A DNA stretch of 23,546 bases from JAYUDN01 sp043739785 (GCA_043739785.1 JAYUDN010000037.1:1-23546); one strand, 5' to 3'. Numbered from the stretch's first letter, positions 8,823-18,602 are shown. The notes: generated by a model from the sequence alone, not told the origin. Numbers and translations: made by a program.

Positions 8823-9336
8823 ACAAGAAATTACAGTATCTTCAGTATAGGAATTGAACATTAAAAAGCAATCCGTCATAGGACAGGAAGGTATTGATGT
8901 TTGAATTTCAAGTCTTCAATAAATGGGACAAAAAAATGAGCTGTGTAGGATAGCTCTCTTTTTTACAAATATGAGTATTCGAAAGTTTTGATTGTTTGGA
9001 GATCTGTACACCCACCGATATTCGAACTCTCATCGAAAATTATGATCGGGCAGCTGAAAAATATGGGAATACTTTTTAGTCTTTAACTATTGATTGGAAT
9101 ATAGGTTTACCATGAAAGTAACCAATTTATACACTTGATCTATTTAGAGACTAAAATAATACTGTTACCGTATTCCAGAATATGAATCGAAAACTGTTAT
9201 TTCAGGAGGGCTCTTATTTTTCTTGTCTTGGTTTTATCTATGCTCTTGAATATATTTCGATTATCCTTTCTATCTGATGAGGTACGCTTCTACGCTATAT
9301 TTCTCAGAGTATTTACTGTTATTAATCACCCTACCT
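8823..9336. other. Stretch without a convincing gene (514 nt)
   Basis: Two overlapping plus-strand frames are open with UGA=Gly. One is 8971-9147 (58 codons, MSIRKFGLFGDLYTHR and on). The other ends at TAG near 9078 and reads CTPTDIRTLIENYDRAAEKY, a helix-like, protein-looking stretch with no start codon, which may be a gene remnant. On the minus strand the DUF1003 frame stays open upstream to 9086, also without an ATG beyond 8879. The stretch also holds the hairpin at 8931-8964 and AGGAGG at 9204-9209, 13 nt before a TTG (9223) in frame with the next gene. Confidence 0.45.
8931..8964. terminator. Hairpin with A- and T-tracts, bidirectional terminator-like
   Basis: GAGCT (8938-8942) pairs with AGCTC (8952-8956); a run of A lies before the stem and a run of T after it, so either strand would give a hairpin followed by U. 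No gene obviously ends here. It lies about 110 nt upstream of the DUF1003 gene on its strand, so a leader (attenuator-type) role is possible. The stem is only 5-6 bp. Confidence 0.35.
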
Positions 9337-9657
9337 ATGACAGCAGGTTCAACCAAGACCCCGATAGTAGAAGGTCTCGTATTATGAGCACAGGTAATTG
9401 CTACTTGAGCCGCTCTCTATGCTTTATATACTGCTAAAGGAAATAATCCCAAAGCTAAAGAATGGACTATGAAGATGGAGCAGGAAATTGTGGAGAAGAT
9501 TGATAAGGTCAAAGATATGACTGAACCCGTTCTTGCCAAAATTATAGATGAAGTGAAGGAAAAATATGAACGCATGAAGGATATCGATAAAGATGAGCTC
9601 AAAAAAACGGTAGACACACTTCGTAGTCATTGGTCTTCAGTTATTAAGGCAAAATAA
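9337..9657 (+). CDS. YtxH-like small membrane protein (106 aa)
   Basis: With UGA=Gly the frame reads MTAGSTKTPIVEGLVLGAQV, IATGAALYALYTAKGNNPKA, and on into a long charged helical tail (EIVEKIDKVKDMTEPVLAKI, EKYERMKDIDKDELKKTV). One glycine-rich N-terminal membrane helix plus a long coiled-coil-like tail is the YtxH/gas-vesicle-like stress protein pattern. TGAs at 9385 and 9406 encode Gly inside the membrane helix (VLGAQVIATGAAL). The frame is open further upstream; ATG 9277 or TTG 9223 would add a second hydrophobic segment, so the start is uncertain. It ends at TAA 9655-9657 and is followed by a strong terminator. Confidence 0.7.
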
Positions 9658-9673
9658 GGAGTCTATATATAAT

Positions 9674-9701
9674 AAAAACTCTCTTCTTCAAGAGAGTTTT
9701 T
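9674..9701. terminator. Rho-independent terminator, bidirectional
   Basis: A perfect 12-bp stem AAAAACTCTCTT / AAGAGAGTTTTT with loop CTTC, and T or A runs on both sides. It ends the YtxH-like gene on the plus strand and probably the tRNA-Cys transcript on the minus strand. Confidence 0.85.
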
Positions 9702-9714
9702 TATGAATATTTTC

Positions 9715-9788
9715 TGGAGACACCACCCGGAGTCGAACCGGGCTACAAGGCTTTGCAGGCCTCTGCATAACCGATCTGCCATGGCGTC
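9715..9788 (-). tRNA. tRNA-Cys (anticodon GCA)
   Basis: On the minus strand a full cloverleaf folds. The acceptor is GACGCCA/TGGTGTC with one G-U pair; the D stem is GCA/TGC; the anticodon stem is GAGGC/GCCTT with loop CTGCAAA (anticodon GCA); the T arm is CCCGG-TTCGACT-CCGGG. The discriminator base is U73, the known identity element of tRNA-Cys, and CCA is encoded. GCA reads UGU and UGC; UGA in this organism should be read by a separate tRNA-Gly(UCA), which is not in this window. Confidence 0.96.
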
Positions 9789-9800
9789 TTATGCTGGGGC

Positions 9801-9827
9801 ATTATAGAGAAATACGCTAAAATGCAA
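9801..9827 (-). promoter_or_regulatory. Promoter of tRNA-Cys
   Basis: TATAAT on the minus strand (9806-9801) lies 12 nt before the tRNA 5' end, with TTGCAT (9827-9822) 15 bp further upstream. The position suits a transcript starting a few bases before the mature tRNA. Confidence 0.5.
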
Positions 9828-9872
9828 AACAAAATATGCAATTCAGCTGGCTTCTTGACGGTCGATTTTTCC

Positions 9873-10424
9873 TTACTTACAAGCAAATGACTTGAGGAGT
9901 TCTTTATAGGCGTCGGGGCTTTTATCGAGGGTGATGGAAAAGTGAAGGAGGTAGACTTTTTTCCCACAGACCTTGGCCGTTTCGACAAATTTCATACGAG
10001 GAGTCGTCTGGTTATACTTCGCTTCGAAGACGTAGACTCGAGATTCATCATCGTCTGCAAAGAGAAGAGCCTCATCTTGTAGCTTCGTATACTCGAGATA
10101 GTTGCGACTCGTTTGGAGCTGATTGACTTCGCTATATTTCTTCGAAGTGATAAGCCCCGTAAGGTCATCCTCCATGATCACGAGATTATTGAAAAATCCC
10201 TTGGTACTCTCGGGTGCGGTATAGGCAAGAGCCACTTGCCCCGTCTTCGGAGTCGGAAGGTCCGACGCTTTGGTTTCGATCCAGTTCGTGGGGAGGTTGA
10301 TGCTGATAGTTCACTTGCTAACGGGAGTCAGCCCGGCTGCACTCGGAGTTTCTGCGGTGGTTCCCGGGAGGCTACAACTCGAGAGAGAGGCTACCAGTAT
10401 GAGAAAAATAGAAAGAAAACGCAT
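9873..10424 (-). CDS. Lipoprotein of unknown function (183 aa)
   Basis: The N-terminus MRFLSIFLILVASLSSC is a lipoprotein signal with an LSSC lipobox. A linker rich in Thr/Ser/Pro/Ala (SLPGTTAETPSAAGLTP) precedes a domain beginning GTISINLPTNWIETKASDLP and continuing FNNLVIMEDDLTGLITSKKY, SRVYVFEAKYNQ and VYLLHFSITLDKSPDAYKEL. This alternation (strand, NxPxxW, long loop, strands, final helix) resembles the Mog1/PsbP/DcrB-like fold, but that is a weak inference. One TGA (Gly) is used. It starts 3 nt after the stop of the membrane-protein gene upstream, so the two form an operon. TAA 9875-9873 ends it. Confidence 0.8.
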
Positions 10425-10427
10425 AGA

Positions 10428-10808
10428 TTAGGGAAGTGAAGAGAGGTTTAAGTGGACGATTTCTAGGTGAATCAAAAGGATACCAATCCAGAGAATAAGG
10501 AGGAGACTTCCGACGATATATTTGAGGAATACTCACTTTCCGAGGAGCACGACGAAAAAATAATCTCAGAGGCTGTAGATGAGCCAAAAGGCCGAGCCAA
10601 CAAAGAGGGGGAAGAGGTACCAGAGGAAGGCGCTCCAGGCAATCAGACTGATCGGTCAAAAGGTGAATCACCCTATAGAGAAGAGAAAGCCCGTAAAGTA
10701 GAGAAACGCAAAAATGGCGAAAAAATTTTTTGCCATAATGAGTCGGATATCACTATATTCCGATGCTGACCGATGAATCCGTTCATAGATAACCTTGATT
10801 TTCTGCAT
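10428..10808 (-). CDS. Small integral membrane protein (126 aa)
   Basis: The gene becomes visible only with UGA=Gly (four TGAs, for instance IGGFTFGP and YSLGDY). It starts MQKIKVIYERIHRSASEYSD, followed by three hydrophobic segments: FFAIFAFLYFTGFLFSIGG, SLIAWSAFLWYLFPLFVG (running on into SAFWLIYSL) and YIVGSLLLILWIGILLIHL. No family is recognised. It is the first gene of the operon with the lipoprotein and has its own promoter, divergent from that of gatC. A role in processing or supporting the lipoprotein is only a guess from the pairing. Confidence 0.8.
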
Positions 10809-10821
10809 TCTTTCCTATAAT
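10795..10821 (+). promoter_or_regulatory. Promoter of gatC-recF
   Basis: TATAAT at 10816-10821 with TTGATT at 10795-10800 (15-bp spacer) lies 23 nt before the gatC ATG. It overlaps the start of the divergent membrane-protein gene. Confidence 0.5.
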
Positions 10822-10831
10822 AAGCCGTATT

Positions 10832-10859
10832 ATTATAGCAAAAAATGCCACTCACACAA
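10832..10859 (-). promoter_or_regulatory. Promoter of the membrane protein-lipoprotein operon
   Basis: On the minus strand TTGTGT (10859-10854), a 16-bp spacer and TATAAT (10837-10832) lie 23 nt before the ATG at 10808. The -35 lies inside the first codons of gatC, so the two divergent promoters overlap and may compete. Confidence 0.55.
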
Positions 10860-11135
10860 GCTCAAATCAAACATCTTGAAAAGCTAACCGCTCTCGGGAC
10901 TTCTGAGAAACCGCTTTCGATCGACTCTATTGTCACCTCCTTTGATAGCCTTACGTCCGTCGATACGAGTTCGATCACGAACGCAACACGCAGTGGGAAG
11001 CCAGTGATGAGCCTTCGAGAGGATATTGCTACCAGCCCAGATACTCTTCGTGGGGATACCCTCCTTCGTGCTTCGAAGCAGCGAGTAGTAGGTCGACAGA
11101 TTGCCCTCTCGGGGATTATGCATACCGATGAGTAG
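10845..11135 (+). CDS. gatC: Asp-tRNA(Asn)/Glu-tRNA(Gln) amidotransferase subunit C
   Basis: The 96-aa protein begins LTQAQIKHLEKLTALG, matching the GatC LTxEQVxHIAxLARL opening. It has the SVDTSSI turn where GatC has xVDTxGV and a central MSLREDI matching VLREDE. The C-terminal part (RASKQRVVGRQIALSGIM) departs from the usual NAP...GFFxVPKVL. GatC holds together GatA and GatB, which convert Glu-tRNA(Gln) or Asp-tRNA(Asn) to the amidated forms; gatA and gatB are not in this window. There is no TGA in this short gene. It overlaps recF by 8 nt (ATG 11128 inside its end; TAG 11133-11135), so the two are translationally coupled. Confidence 0.8.
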   Translation: MPLTQAQIKHLEKLTALGTSEKPLSIDSIVTSFDSLTSVDTSSITNATRSGKPVMSLREDIATSPDTLRGDTLLRASKQRVVGRQIALSGIMHTDE

Positions 11136-12192
11136 CCTGATTCATACCCATATTGAGTGAGGCTCCGAAGTGCCACTCCAGGTATTTTCCTTCGGTCCGA
11201 TGACGGCTATTGTATGAGACAATGGTTCCTGAAAAACCCAAGCGCTCGAAGCGATCCACCTCGGGGCTCTCTGAGAGATTTTTTACCGGTCTGATATTTC
11301 CAAACCTCTTTTTTCGATCACGCTGCAGTATGAGGAAAATCACCTCGAATATTCCTACCGATTTTACCGTGAGGGATCCCGAAAGGAGTACTACGTCCAG
11401 TGAAAAAAAGTAACCAGGGCCAAGTATATGGAACACCTTCCATTTCGGACGGTGTTGTTTTCCCCATTCGATATGAATCTGCTCTACTTTGCTCCGAGTC
11501 ACCGACGCGAAAGTATTGATAGCATCTTGAAGCGGTCATTCGCTCAGTTCACGACGGTAAAACGAGAATATGATGAGGTACTCAGACAGAGAAATGCTCT
11601 CCTTAAACAGATTCGAGATGGTTTGCAGCCTCAGAAAAACCTCGACTTTTGGGATACCAAACTCGCGTCTATCGGAGCGCAGTACCTCGAGTATCGGTTT
11701 CGATGGACGGATTATATCGAACATCATACTGAGGAGATCCGGATGGCCCTTCCGAATCATGAACTCCACTTTCATTACATGACGAAATCATCCCGATCAG
11801 ATACGGAAACGTCCCTCAGAAATGTGATCCAGGAACATCGCGAACGAGACATCATAGTATGACATACCACTGTCGGTCCACACTTGGATGATTTTGGCTT
11901 CACGATCAACTATGAAGGGAATACATATGATGCGGCTGATTTTCTCTCTCGTGGGGAAAATAAAGTCCTCCTCCTTACCCTCAAACACCTCGAGATTTCA
12001 TTTCTCGAATCGGTCACGAGAAAATCTATGCTCCTGCTCTTTGATGACCTCTTTGCCGAGCTCGATGAAGCCCATATAGGACAGATGCTCGAGAGATTTT
12101 CCACCTATCAACTCATCTTTACGACTCAGAAGCTCCCAGATTTCCTCAAGAAAAATACAGATTTTACTTGCATAAACCTGAGTCTTCTGTAA
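11128..12192 (+). CDS. recF: RecF, DNA replication/repair ATPase
   Basis: The 354-aa protein has the RecF motif series. Walker A is GDNGSGKT at 30-37, and G30 and G35 are both encoded by TGA. Next comes VLFSPFDMNLLYFAPSHRRE (family: FSPxDLxLVxGxPxxRRRF), then GPHLDDFGF (family GPHRDDxxF), then a signature LSRGENKVLLLTLKHLE and Walker B LLLFDDLFAELD. RecF loads RecA at gaps with RecO and RecR. Six TGAs are read as Gly. Length matches RecF (about 350-380). The signature SRGENK replaces the usual SQGQQR. It lies between gatC (overlap) and a surface-protein gene 23 nt downstream. Confidence 0.92.
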
Positions 12193-12215
12193 TATTGCTT
12201 CAACTATTTTTCTCT

Positions 12216-13928
12216 ATGTACTCTTTTCCTCGTTTTGTACGTCTGACATCGCTTCTCGTAGCTCTCGTTTCTGTCACGACGAGTTTTGCTGCGGATGCAC
12301 CGATTCCAGCCGCTCAACCAGCTCCAGCAAAGGTTGCAGGAAGTCCTTTCAAATTCGAAATCGTAGCGCCAACGACTGCCTATACCAATGAATCTATCGA
12401 TGTGACCGTACGAGTCGTCGATAAAGATGGCACAGTAGTTCCGACCTACCATGGGACGATTCTCTTTAACTCTAGTGACCTCAAGGCGGAACTTCCCTAC
12501 CAATCTCTTGGGTATCAGTTTCGTCCAGAAGATCGCGGAGAAAAGATTTTTTCGAAGGGGGTAAGTTTTAAAAATACTGGTTCATTTAACCTCGAAGTCA
12601 ATGATATCAATGATGATATCTGAGGATCCGTCAAGATAAAAGTGGATGCTCGAGATACTCCTCTCGTCACTCCAGCAGGTTCTGGTTCTGAGGTCACTAT
12701 CCTGACTCCCGAGGATGGATCTACCCAGGCAGGAAAGGACATCACAATTACTGGAAAGACCAAAAAAAATTCAAAGATTGGTATATTTCTGAATGGAAAA
12801 GATTCGTGAAATGTGATTTCAGATACTGATGGGTCATTTATCAAGACCGCCAGTAATCTTACAGATAAGGAGTATATCCTGCAGGTAAAGCTTTATGACT
12901 CGGCGAATGCGGTTGTCGCCAGTTCGAAAGAAGTAAAATTTAGCTTTGCAAATCAGCTTCCATCGTTTGCGGGAATTTCTCTCACCGAAGGAACCACCGT
13001 CGAAGCGGGAACAGGACTCCATATTTTGGTGGATGCGGATCCAGGACTGTCTTCGGTCAAAGTTACACTCGATAGCGTTACCCTTTCTCTCACCGAGTGA
13101 CAGCCTGGGAAATACAGTACTACCACGACCGCTCCAGTGAAAGCAGGGACCTATCCGATCGATGTGAGCCTTACGAATAACCTCGTACAGACACTCGAGA
13201 AACCAAAGGCACTCTCACTTACGGTGACCGATAAACCCGTCATACTTCCCAAGTTTCAAAATGTAAAAGCAGAAAATAGTGGTACGGGAGGGAAGGTTCG
13301 ATTTACCTTTTCCTTCGATACGACTCCATCAGGACTCGTGAGTTTCAAAATCCTCTATGGAGAAACTCCGACTACGCTTACTCAAGAAATCAAAACACTT
13401 GCCGCTGATAGCATCAAAAAATCAGATGGCACCTATACCTGGTACATCCCGAATCTTTCCAAAAAGAAATGGTACTTCAAGATTCTCGCTCTCGACGGTA
13501 CTGATACAGCTATCGAAGGCGTGAGTTCTGATGTGATCGATGTCATGGTAGACTCGAATGCTACCTGTACGATCGGAAATATTACCGGACTTACGACGAC
13601 GACTGAAAGCTCGAAGAGCACATTGAAGTGGGATAGTCTCACGGGTGCGATGAGTTACAATATCTACAAGAAAAATGCCGACGCTACGATGACACTTATC
13701 CAAAATACGAAGGACTCGAGCTATGTTATCTATCTTTCCTCAGGATCGATAGCTTACTCTGACTTCGGAGTCAAAGCCCTCTGTGCTGATGGAAAAACAG
13801 AATCTCCCGACGCAACTTTGGCGAGTAAGGTCCAGACCGGACCTGCGCTTCTCCTCTTTCTCGCGATTATTTCAGGACTTATCGCCCTCTTTATCACTCG
13901 CAGAGATTACTTTATGATGGGAAGATAG
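12216..13928 (+). CDS. Secreted surface protein with Ig-like and FnIII-like domains, C-terminal membrane anchor (570 aa)
   Basis: The N-terminal signal peptide is MYSFPRFVRLTSLLVALVSV, ending near SFAAD. A Pro/Ala stretch follows (APIPAAQPAPAK), then beta-rich repeats: residues about 45-145 (IVAPTTAYTNESIDVTVRVV), 160-255 (VTILTPEDGSTQAGKDITIT, Big-like), another near 260-350, a fibronectin-III-like part from about 365 and a last domain near 450-540. The C-terminus is a membrane anchor GPALLLFLAIISGLIALFI followed by basic residues. TGAs at 12621, 12807 and 13098 are Gly. The protein should be exported and held in the membrane, facing outward; adhesion is a likely role but unproven. Start at ATG 12216 because it begins the signal peptide. 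Confidence 0.83.
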
Positions 13929-13963
13929 TATGCAAGGTATTCCAGTTATATTCAGTCCCCTCC

Positions 13964-14004
13964 GTCATTTTGACCCTGAACTGGTTTCAGGGGGAAGAAT
14001 CCAG
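13964..14004. repeat. Dispersed palindromic repeat, partial copy
   Basis: GTCATTTTGA, then CCCTGAACTGGTTTCAGGG (7-bp hairpin), then GAAGAATCCAG. The outer ends match the left arm of the element at 109-179 (GTCATTCTGAGC...GAAGAATCCAG). It lies between the surface-protein stop and yraN and could also act as a weak terminator hairpin. Confidence 0.6.
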
Positions 14005-14080
14005 ATAATTGATCCTATCTTCGTCAATAAAATTACACTGAAATTACTCTAAAATAGAGCTTCTTCTTAGGATAGAACCT

Positions 14081-14449
14081 ATGTCCCAAACCAAACGTCA
14101 GATCGGTGATGCGGGGGAGGTGATCGCGATACGCTACCTCCAAGAAAAGGGGTATGATGTCATCGCGACGAATTATTCAGTGCATGGAGGGGAAATAGAT
14201 GTCGTCGCTTCTCATGAGTGATATACTATATTTGTGGAAGTGCGAAAGCGAAAAAATGATCATTTCGCTCATCCGCTTGATACCTTTACCCGTACAAAGC
14301 GACAGTCTCTGAAACGGGCGATTATGATGTATATCAATCATCAAAAAATCGACTTTGAGCGTATCAGAGTTGATTTTATCGCGATCATGGATTGAGAAGA
14401 GGGAAGTGTTGGCCACCGCATCTGGCATGTCAGGGGAGTGGAATTGTAG
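14081..14449 (+). CDS. yraN: YraN/UPF0102 family nuclease-like protein (122 aa)
   Basis: The sequence opens RQIGDAGEVIAIRYLQEKGY and continues GGEIDVVASHEGYTIFVEVR, which is the YraN pattern: the E...GGEID...FVEVK nuclease core of the restriction-endonuclease-like fold. The conserved E and D of GGEID and the E of FVEVRKR are present. The Gly in SHEGYTIF is encoded by TGA at 14219, and a second TGA (14393) gives DGEEGS. TAG 14447-14449 ends it at normal length. The family has unclear function; some members are linked to DNA uptake or recombination. It stands alone after the surface protein. Confidence 0.9.
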
Positions 14450-14549
14450 GAATAACTAGTTACTTCATTGATGGCAAATTTTTTTATAAAAACTTCTAAG
14501 CAACTTTTTTATACTGTTCGTCATTCTGTGCTAAACCAAAAGTAGTATG

Positions 14550-17500
14550 TTATTCATGACTTGTTGAGGTGCTCGTGCCTCACGAGACCTTTCATCGTAT
14601 CTGATCCAGGACACTACTTACACCCATCCCCCCTTCCCCGTATCTTACTCCATTTTTCCACCTCTGATAATCCCCCTCGGCATTTTGCTCAGAAAGTTTA
14701 TAGTCAAAAACACTATATGGGTCAATCCCCATATCCTTCAAATCCTTGTAGTAGCTATACTCGGGACCATTGATGAGTCGATCCCTATCGGATAAATCTT
14801 TTACTTCTCAGGCACTCGTCATCTTGGAAAGGTAGACAATAATCTCCGCTCTATGAGCAAGGTATTGTTTCTTCTGAAGGTCTTCATCCCCGAGAAACAT
14901 ATTCGTATCACGCAGTCCCTTCCCTTCTTTCATATAGTCAACTACATAGTTCCATATTTTTTCCTTATGTTCGTCATTCATAGGTTTTCCCCCTCGATTG
15001 GTTGTTTCGAAGCGGATTTTATTGAGCATCGAGTCGAGGCTCTTGAGTCCAGTGTCTTTATTTGTCCTCATGATCATATTTTGATATCCGTGTTCCTCAT
15101 ACCAATCCTTTCCGAAATCAGTACCAGGTATTCCACCATCCTTCAGTAGCATATCGTGGGCTCAAGAGAGAGTATCCTTATATTTCTTTGTTGCTTCGTT
15201 TTCTGACGATACCTTGGTAAGCCATCCATTCGTATTCTGGAGCATATCATGGAGCCCTTTTGACTGGTACTTCTGCCAGAAATTCATCATCGCTTCAGCA
15301 GGCTTATCTTTGCTATCACGCTTCTCTCCTGTATAATCAAATCTCGAACATATGCTATCAAATTCATCAAGAGTCCCTACATCTACTTTTCTCTGTTTTT
15401 CGAGTTCTTTGAGGGCAATTCGTACCGTTTCCCTATACGTATTATTATCGTCTTCCTTTCGGAGAAAGGCATACGCATGGAACGAGAACCCATTCTCTGC
15501 ATAGTTTTTTAGCTTTTGTATCGCCTGAGAGGATGCATACTTTGTAAACCCTCAAACTGCCCAGACAAATGGAAAGGCTTGAAATTGAGGACTTTTTACC
15601 TTTGCTGCAACCTGTTCCATAGCCCCAACCCCCTTATAGAGTTCATGGGTATCGAGGTATCCTATAGCCTTATTGAGTTGTCCTTGGGAGTTCACCATTT
15701 TTGTCTGATCCATTCCTTTTTTGTGGGCATTATCGAATCCTTCGAATTTCCACATCTTCTCGAATCCACCTGGACCTCCTATAGCTTTGACAACACTCGC
15801 AGCATAGGGGAAATCTTCAGGATTTCCATCAATCGTCTTGAAGAGGGCATGAAGGAGTTGCTCCTCAGTAGGTTCTCATTCACTTCCCGCTTCCTGTCTG
15901 GCTTTATCGTATGCCTTGAGCCTCCAAAATACATGAGCCTTTTTTCCATCTCGGGCGGGCATCCGTGTACTTCGGATAAAGGCATCGAGAAATGAGTAGG
16001 CTCCATCAATCCTTGTTTCGAGACCTTTTCGTGTAACAACTGATTGGTAGTGTCTATTGTCTTCGGCATACAAGTGACCATAGCTACTTACCATAAATCC
16101 TATCGCTGCCATGACTTCTTCTGGTCGAGCATCCTTATTATGAGCGATATGGATACACTTATCTCGTTGTTTTGGTCCTGGGAGATTCTTGATTTTCTTC
16201 TGATATTTTTCGACGATTTCCTTACTCCCATCGACGATATCGGCATAGAGTTGGGCCTCTATCGAGTCAGGAAGGTGGAGAAACTTTGAGGTTGAGAGGG
16301 CAAACTTCGCGGCATCGAGCTTCGATCCCTTCTCGAGTGTATGTTCGATACTGTGGGTAATCATCTCGAACCCCTTCCAGATACTCGAGAAATTCTGCAT
16401 CTTTCCGAGTCGACTCCAGAAGTCTCAGTGTATATGAGAGTGCTCATGAGTATGGTCCCCATGTGCATCAGTTCATGAGTATTCTAAATAGTCTCACTCA
16501 GACTTCGTTATTTTATTGTCTTTGAGGTACTCCAGGAAGGCCTGGTAGGTCATCTTCTGTGGTTCTTCGTAATATTTTTTGAGGGTTGCTTGATTTCCAT
16601 GTTTCCCAGCGAACTCTTGAATCTCCTCTTTCGTGGAAGATTCTTTCCCGTTCGAAAAGTAGACAAGTCCACCAGAAATATCTCCGATTCGTACATGGCC
16701 TTCTTTCCCATAGAGGGTTACGAGCGTTTCCTTTTTCTTATGGCCATGACCATCCTCTTTTTCATAGATAAGTTTTCCCCCATCGAGTTTTGCTTCAGCA
16801 GGGATTCCATACTCAGTGAGTCATCTGAGGAAGTCATCATCTGATCCCATCTTTCCGATTCTCTTGAAACTTCGAGTTCCTTTGAGTACTTTAAACACTC
16901 CACTTATCGGGAGATTTTTATCGATATGACCGACCGAGTTCATGAGGTCTATCGAGTCTCCGTGGATCTTCTCGACCTTCCATATTTCGTCATCCGTTTT
17001 TCCATCTTCTTCGGTTCCTGGAGCGATAAAAAAAGTACCAGGCTCGAATCCATGTATGGAATTAGCCGAATCAATACCGTTGATCTTATCTTTGATATTG
17101 GCTCACGTAGCTTCAGTTCCTTCAAGCTCACTGGCATCATAAAGTTTTCCATCTTTTCCGGCTTCACTTGATTCATTGGTTAGTTTCGCCTGAAACTCTT
17201 CTCTAGAAAGCACACGAGTACTTCCTCCTTTCGAAAGGAGATCATAAAAATGATCATACGAGAGCTCACTTCGCTCTGAACCAGTAATGGTTCCATTTTG
17301 TACGGGAAGTCACTCGATTCGGACTCCAGCCTCAGCTCCATTGTATACATCAAGAGGAAGACCGTCATCACCCGTTATTGCTGAGAGTCTCAGGTACTTC
17401 GCATTTTCTCCTTCACCGAAGACCATCACGGAACCATTTTTCAGGTTTGAGATATTTTCGATAGAGCACTTCGATCGATCCTGAGTTCGGACATTTCGCT

Positions 17501-18581
17501 CGACGTAGCGGAGAAACTCGGTATGGATATCCCAGTCGGTTTTTCCTTGTTTTTCTAGTTCTTCTTTTATTTTTTCCATCACTCCTCACGTCGGGATATT
17601 CACCTCTTTTTTATTGACCGTGAGATCTGCGGTAATTTCTTCTGAGAGCTGTTTGATAACTTTTGGTTCAAATATCTTATCGAGGTGGGCATCGTCGAGC
17701 TCGTCGATGCGCACGGTAAGTTCTTTTTTGGATTTGAGATTACTTTTAAAAAACCTTTTTTGGTCGGGAGTGAGCTTCTCATAGAGTTCTCAGAAATTGG
17801 TCCGAGCGAATCATTCGAGGTATTGGTCGGAGATGACCCCATTTTCTATAGCATATCCGATTGATATGGTAGCTCCGATGGCACTGAGTACTTCTTTTTT
17901 TCTTTTGGCAGAGGTACCTTTATAGATATCGAGGAGGTAGGCAATCTTCTCTTTACTTGGTGGTACTCCAAATCGTTCATACTCTCGATGTATTTTCTTC
18001 ACGAGCGCCTCATTGGTAGCATTTCCGACTGTGCCGATATCCGCGAATATCTTCTCAAAGTTTCGTTCGATACCATCATCATGAAAGTCGGGAAACGTCC
18101 CATGAACTAATTGTTTCATCCTCGGTGCATGGAGGAAGGTGTTGTAGAGGACAGTTTCATCTATTCCGGCAATCGCATCATCGAATTTCCCCTGCCAGTC
18201 AGGGATTTTTACAATTCCTGGGAATCGTGATAGCGCTCGATCTGTGAGTTTCTTCCGGTTGATAACGAGATCCTGACACGACTTGAGCATGCTCTCGCGA
18301 ATCAGCGCTTCATTTTTGATCTTGGTGATGTCCTCGTCGCTTATGCCAGACCAGTCCTCATCACTAAATCCCCTCAGATCGTCGATATTTCATCTGATAT
18401 TATTGACGACCGAGTCGTTTTTAGCAATAAAGGCATCATATTTTCTCGGATCGACAGGAGCCCCGAGTTCTCGTTCGATGGCCACTTTGAGAAGTCCAGT
18501 AGCATTGATGCTTCTCTCTTTTTTTGGAGGCATGGCTTCGGGTGATTCCGGAGTTCAGGTGTTGGGTCAGCCATTTGACAT
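14550..18581 (-). CDS. Giant protein of unknown function with a His-rich segment (1343 aa)
   Basis: A single frame from ATG 18581 to TAA 14552-14550 is open across about 18 TGA (Gly) codons; I read it through with no TAA or TAG. The N-terminus (MSNGGPNTGTPESPEAMPPK) is Pro/Gly/Thr-rich and disordered; there is no signal peptide or membrane helix. Most of the protein is charged and helical. A middle part (about 450-680) looks beta-rich with Gly turns, for instance VTLYGKEGHVRIGDISGG and LVYFSNGK. At residues 707-718 lies HGDHTHEHSHIH, six His in 12, a likely metal-binding or flexible linker, followed by a long helical region. I do not recognise the family. It has its own promoter and no co-directional neighbour within 200 nt. 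Cytoplasmic location is inferred. Confidence 0.85.
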
Positions 18582-18602
18582 ATGTGAGGTTTATTTGTTT
18601 GT

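Noticed and set aside
8823..8879. Longer start for the DUF1003 gene at 8879
   Set aside because: The added 19 residues (MTDCFLMFNSY...) do not resemble the family; similarity starts near MKTKQNW.
8971..9147. 58-codon plus-strand ORF (MSIRKFGLFGDLYTHR...)
   Set aside because: No family features and no clear promoter, and it overlaps another protein-like frame; kept only as part of the gap description.
11215..11232. UGA as tryptophan or selenocysteine
   Set aside because: Trp in a P-loop would not work, TGG serves Trp, and the TGAs are far too frequent for selenocysteine, with no SECIS-like hairpin noticed.
16419..16463. His-rich segment as a purification-tag-like or zinc-transporter loop
   Set aside because: There are no membrane helices around it, so a ZIP/CDF transporter loop does not fit; the role is left open.
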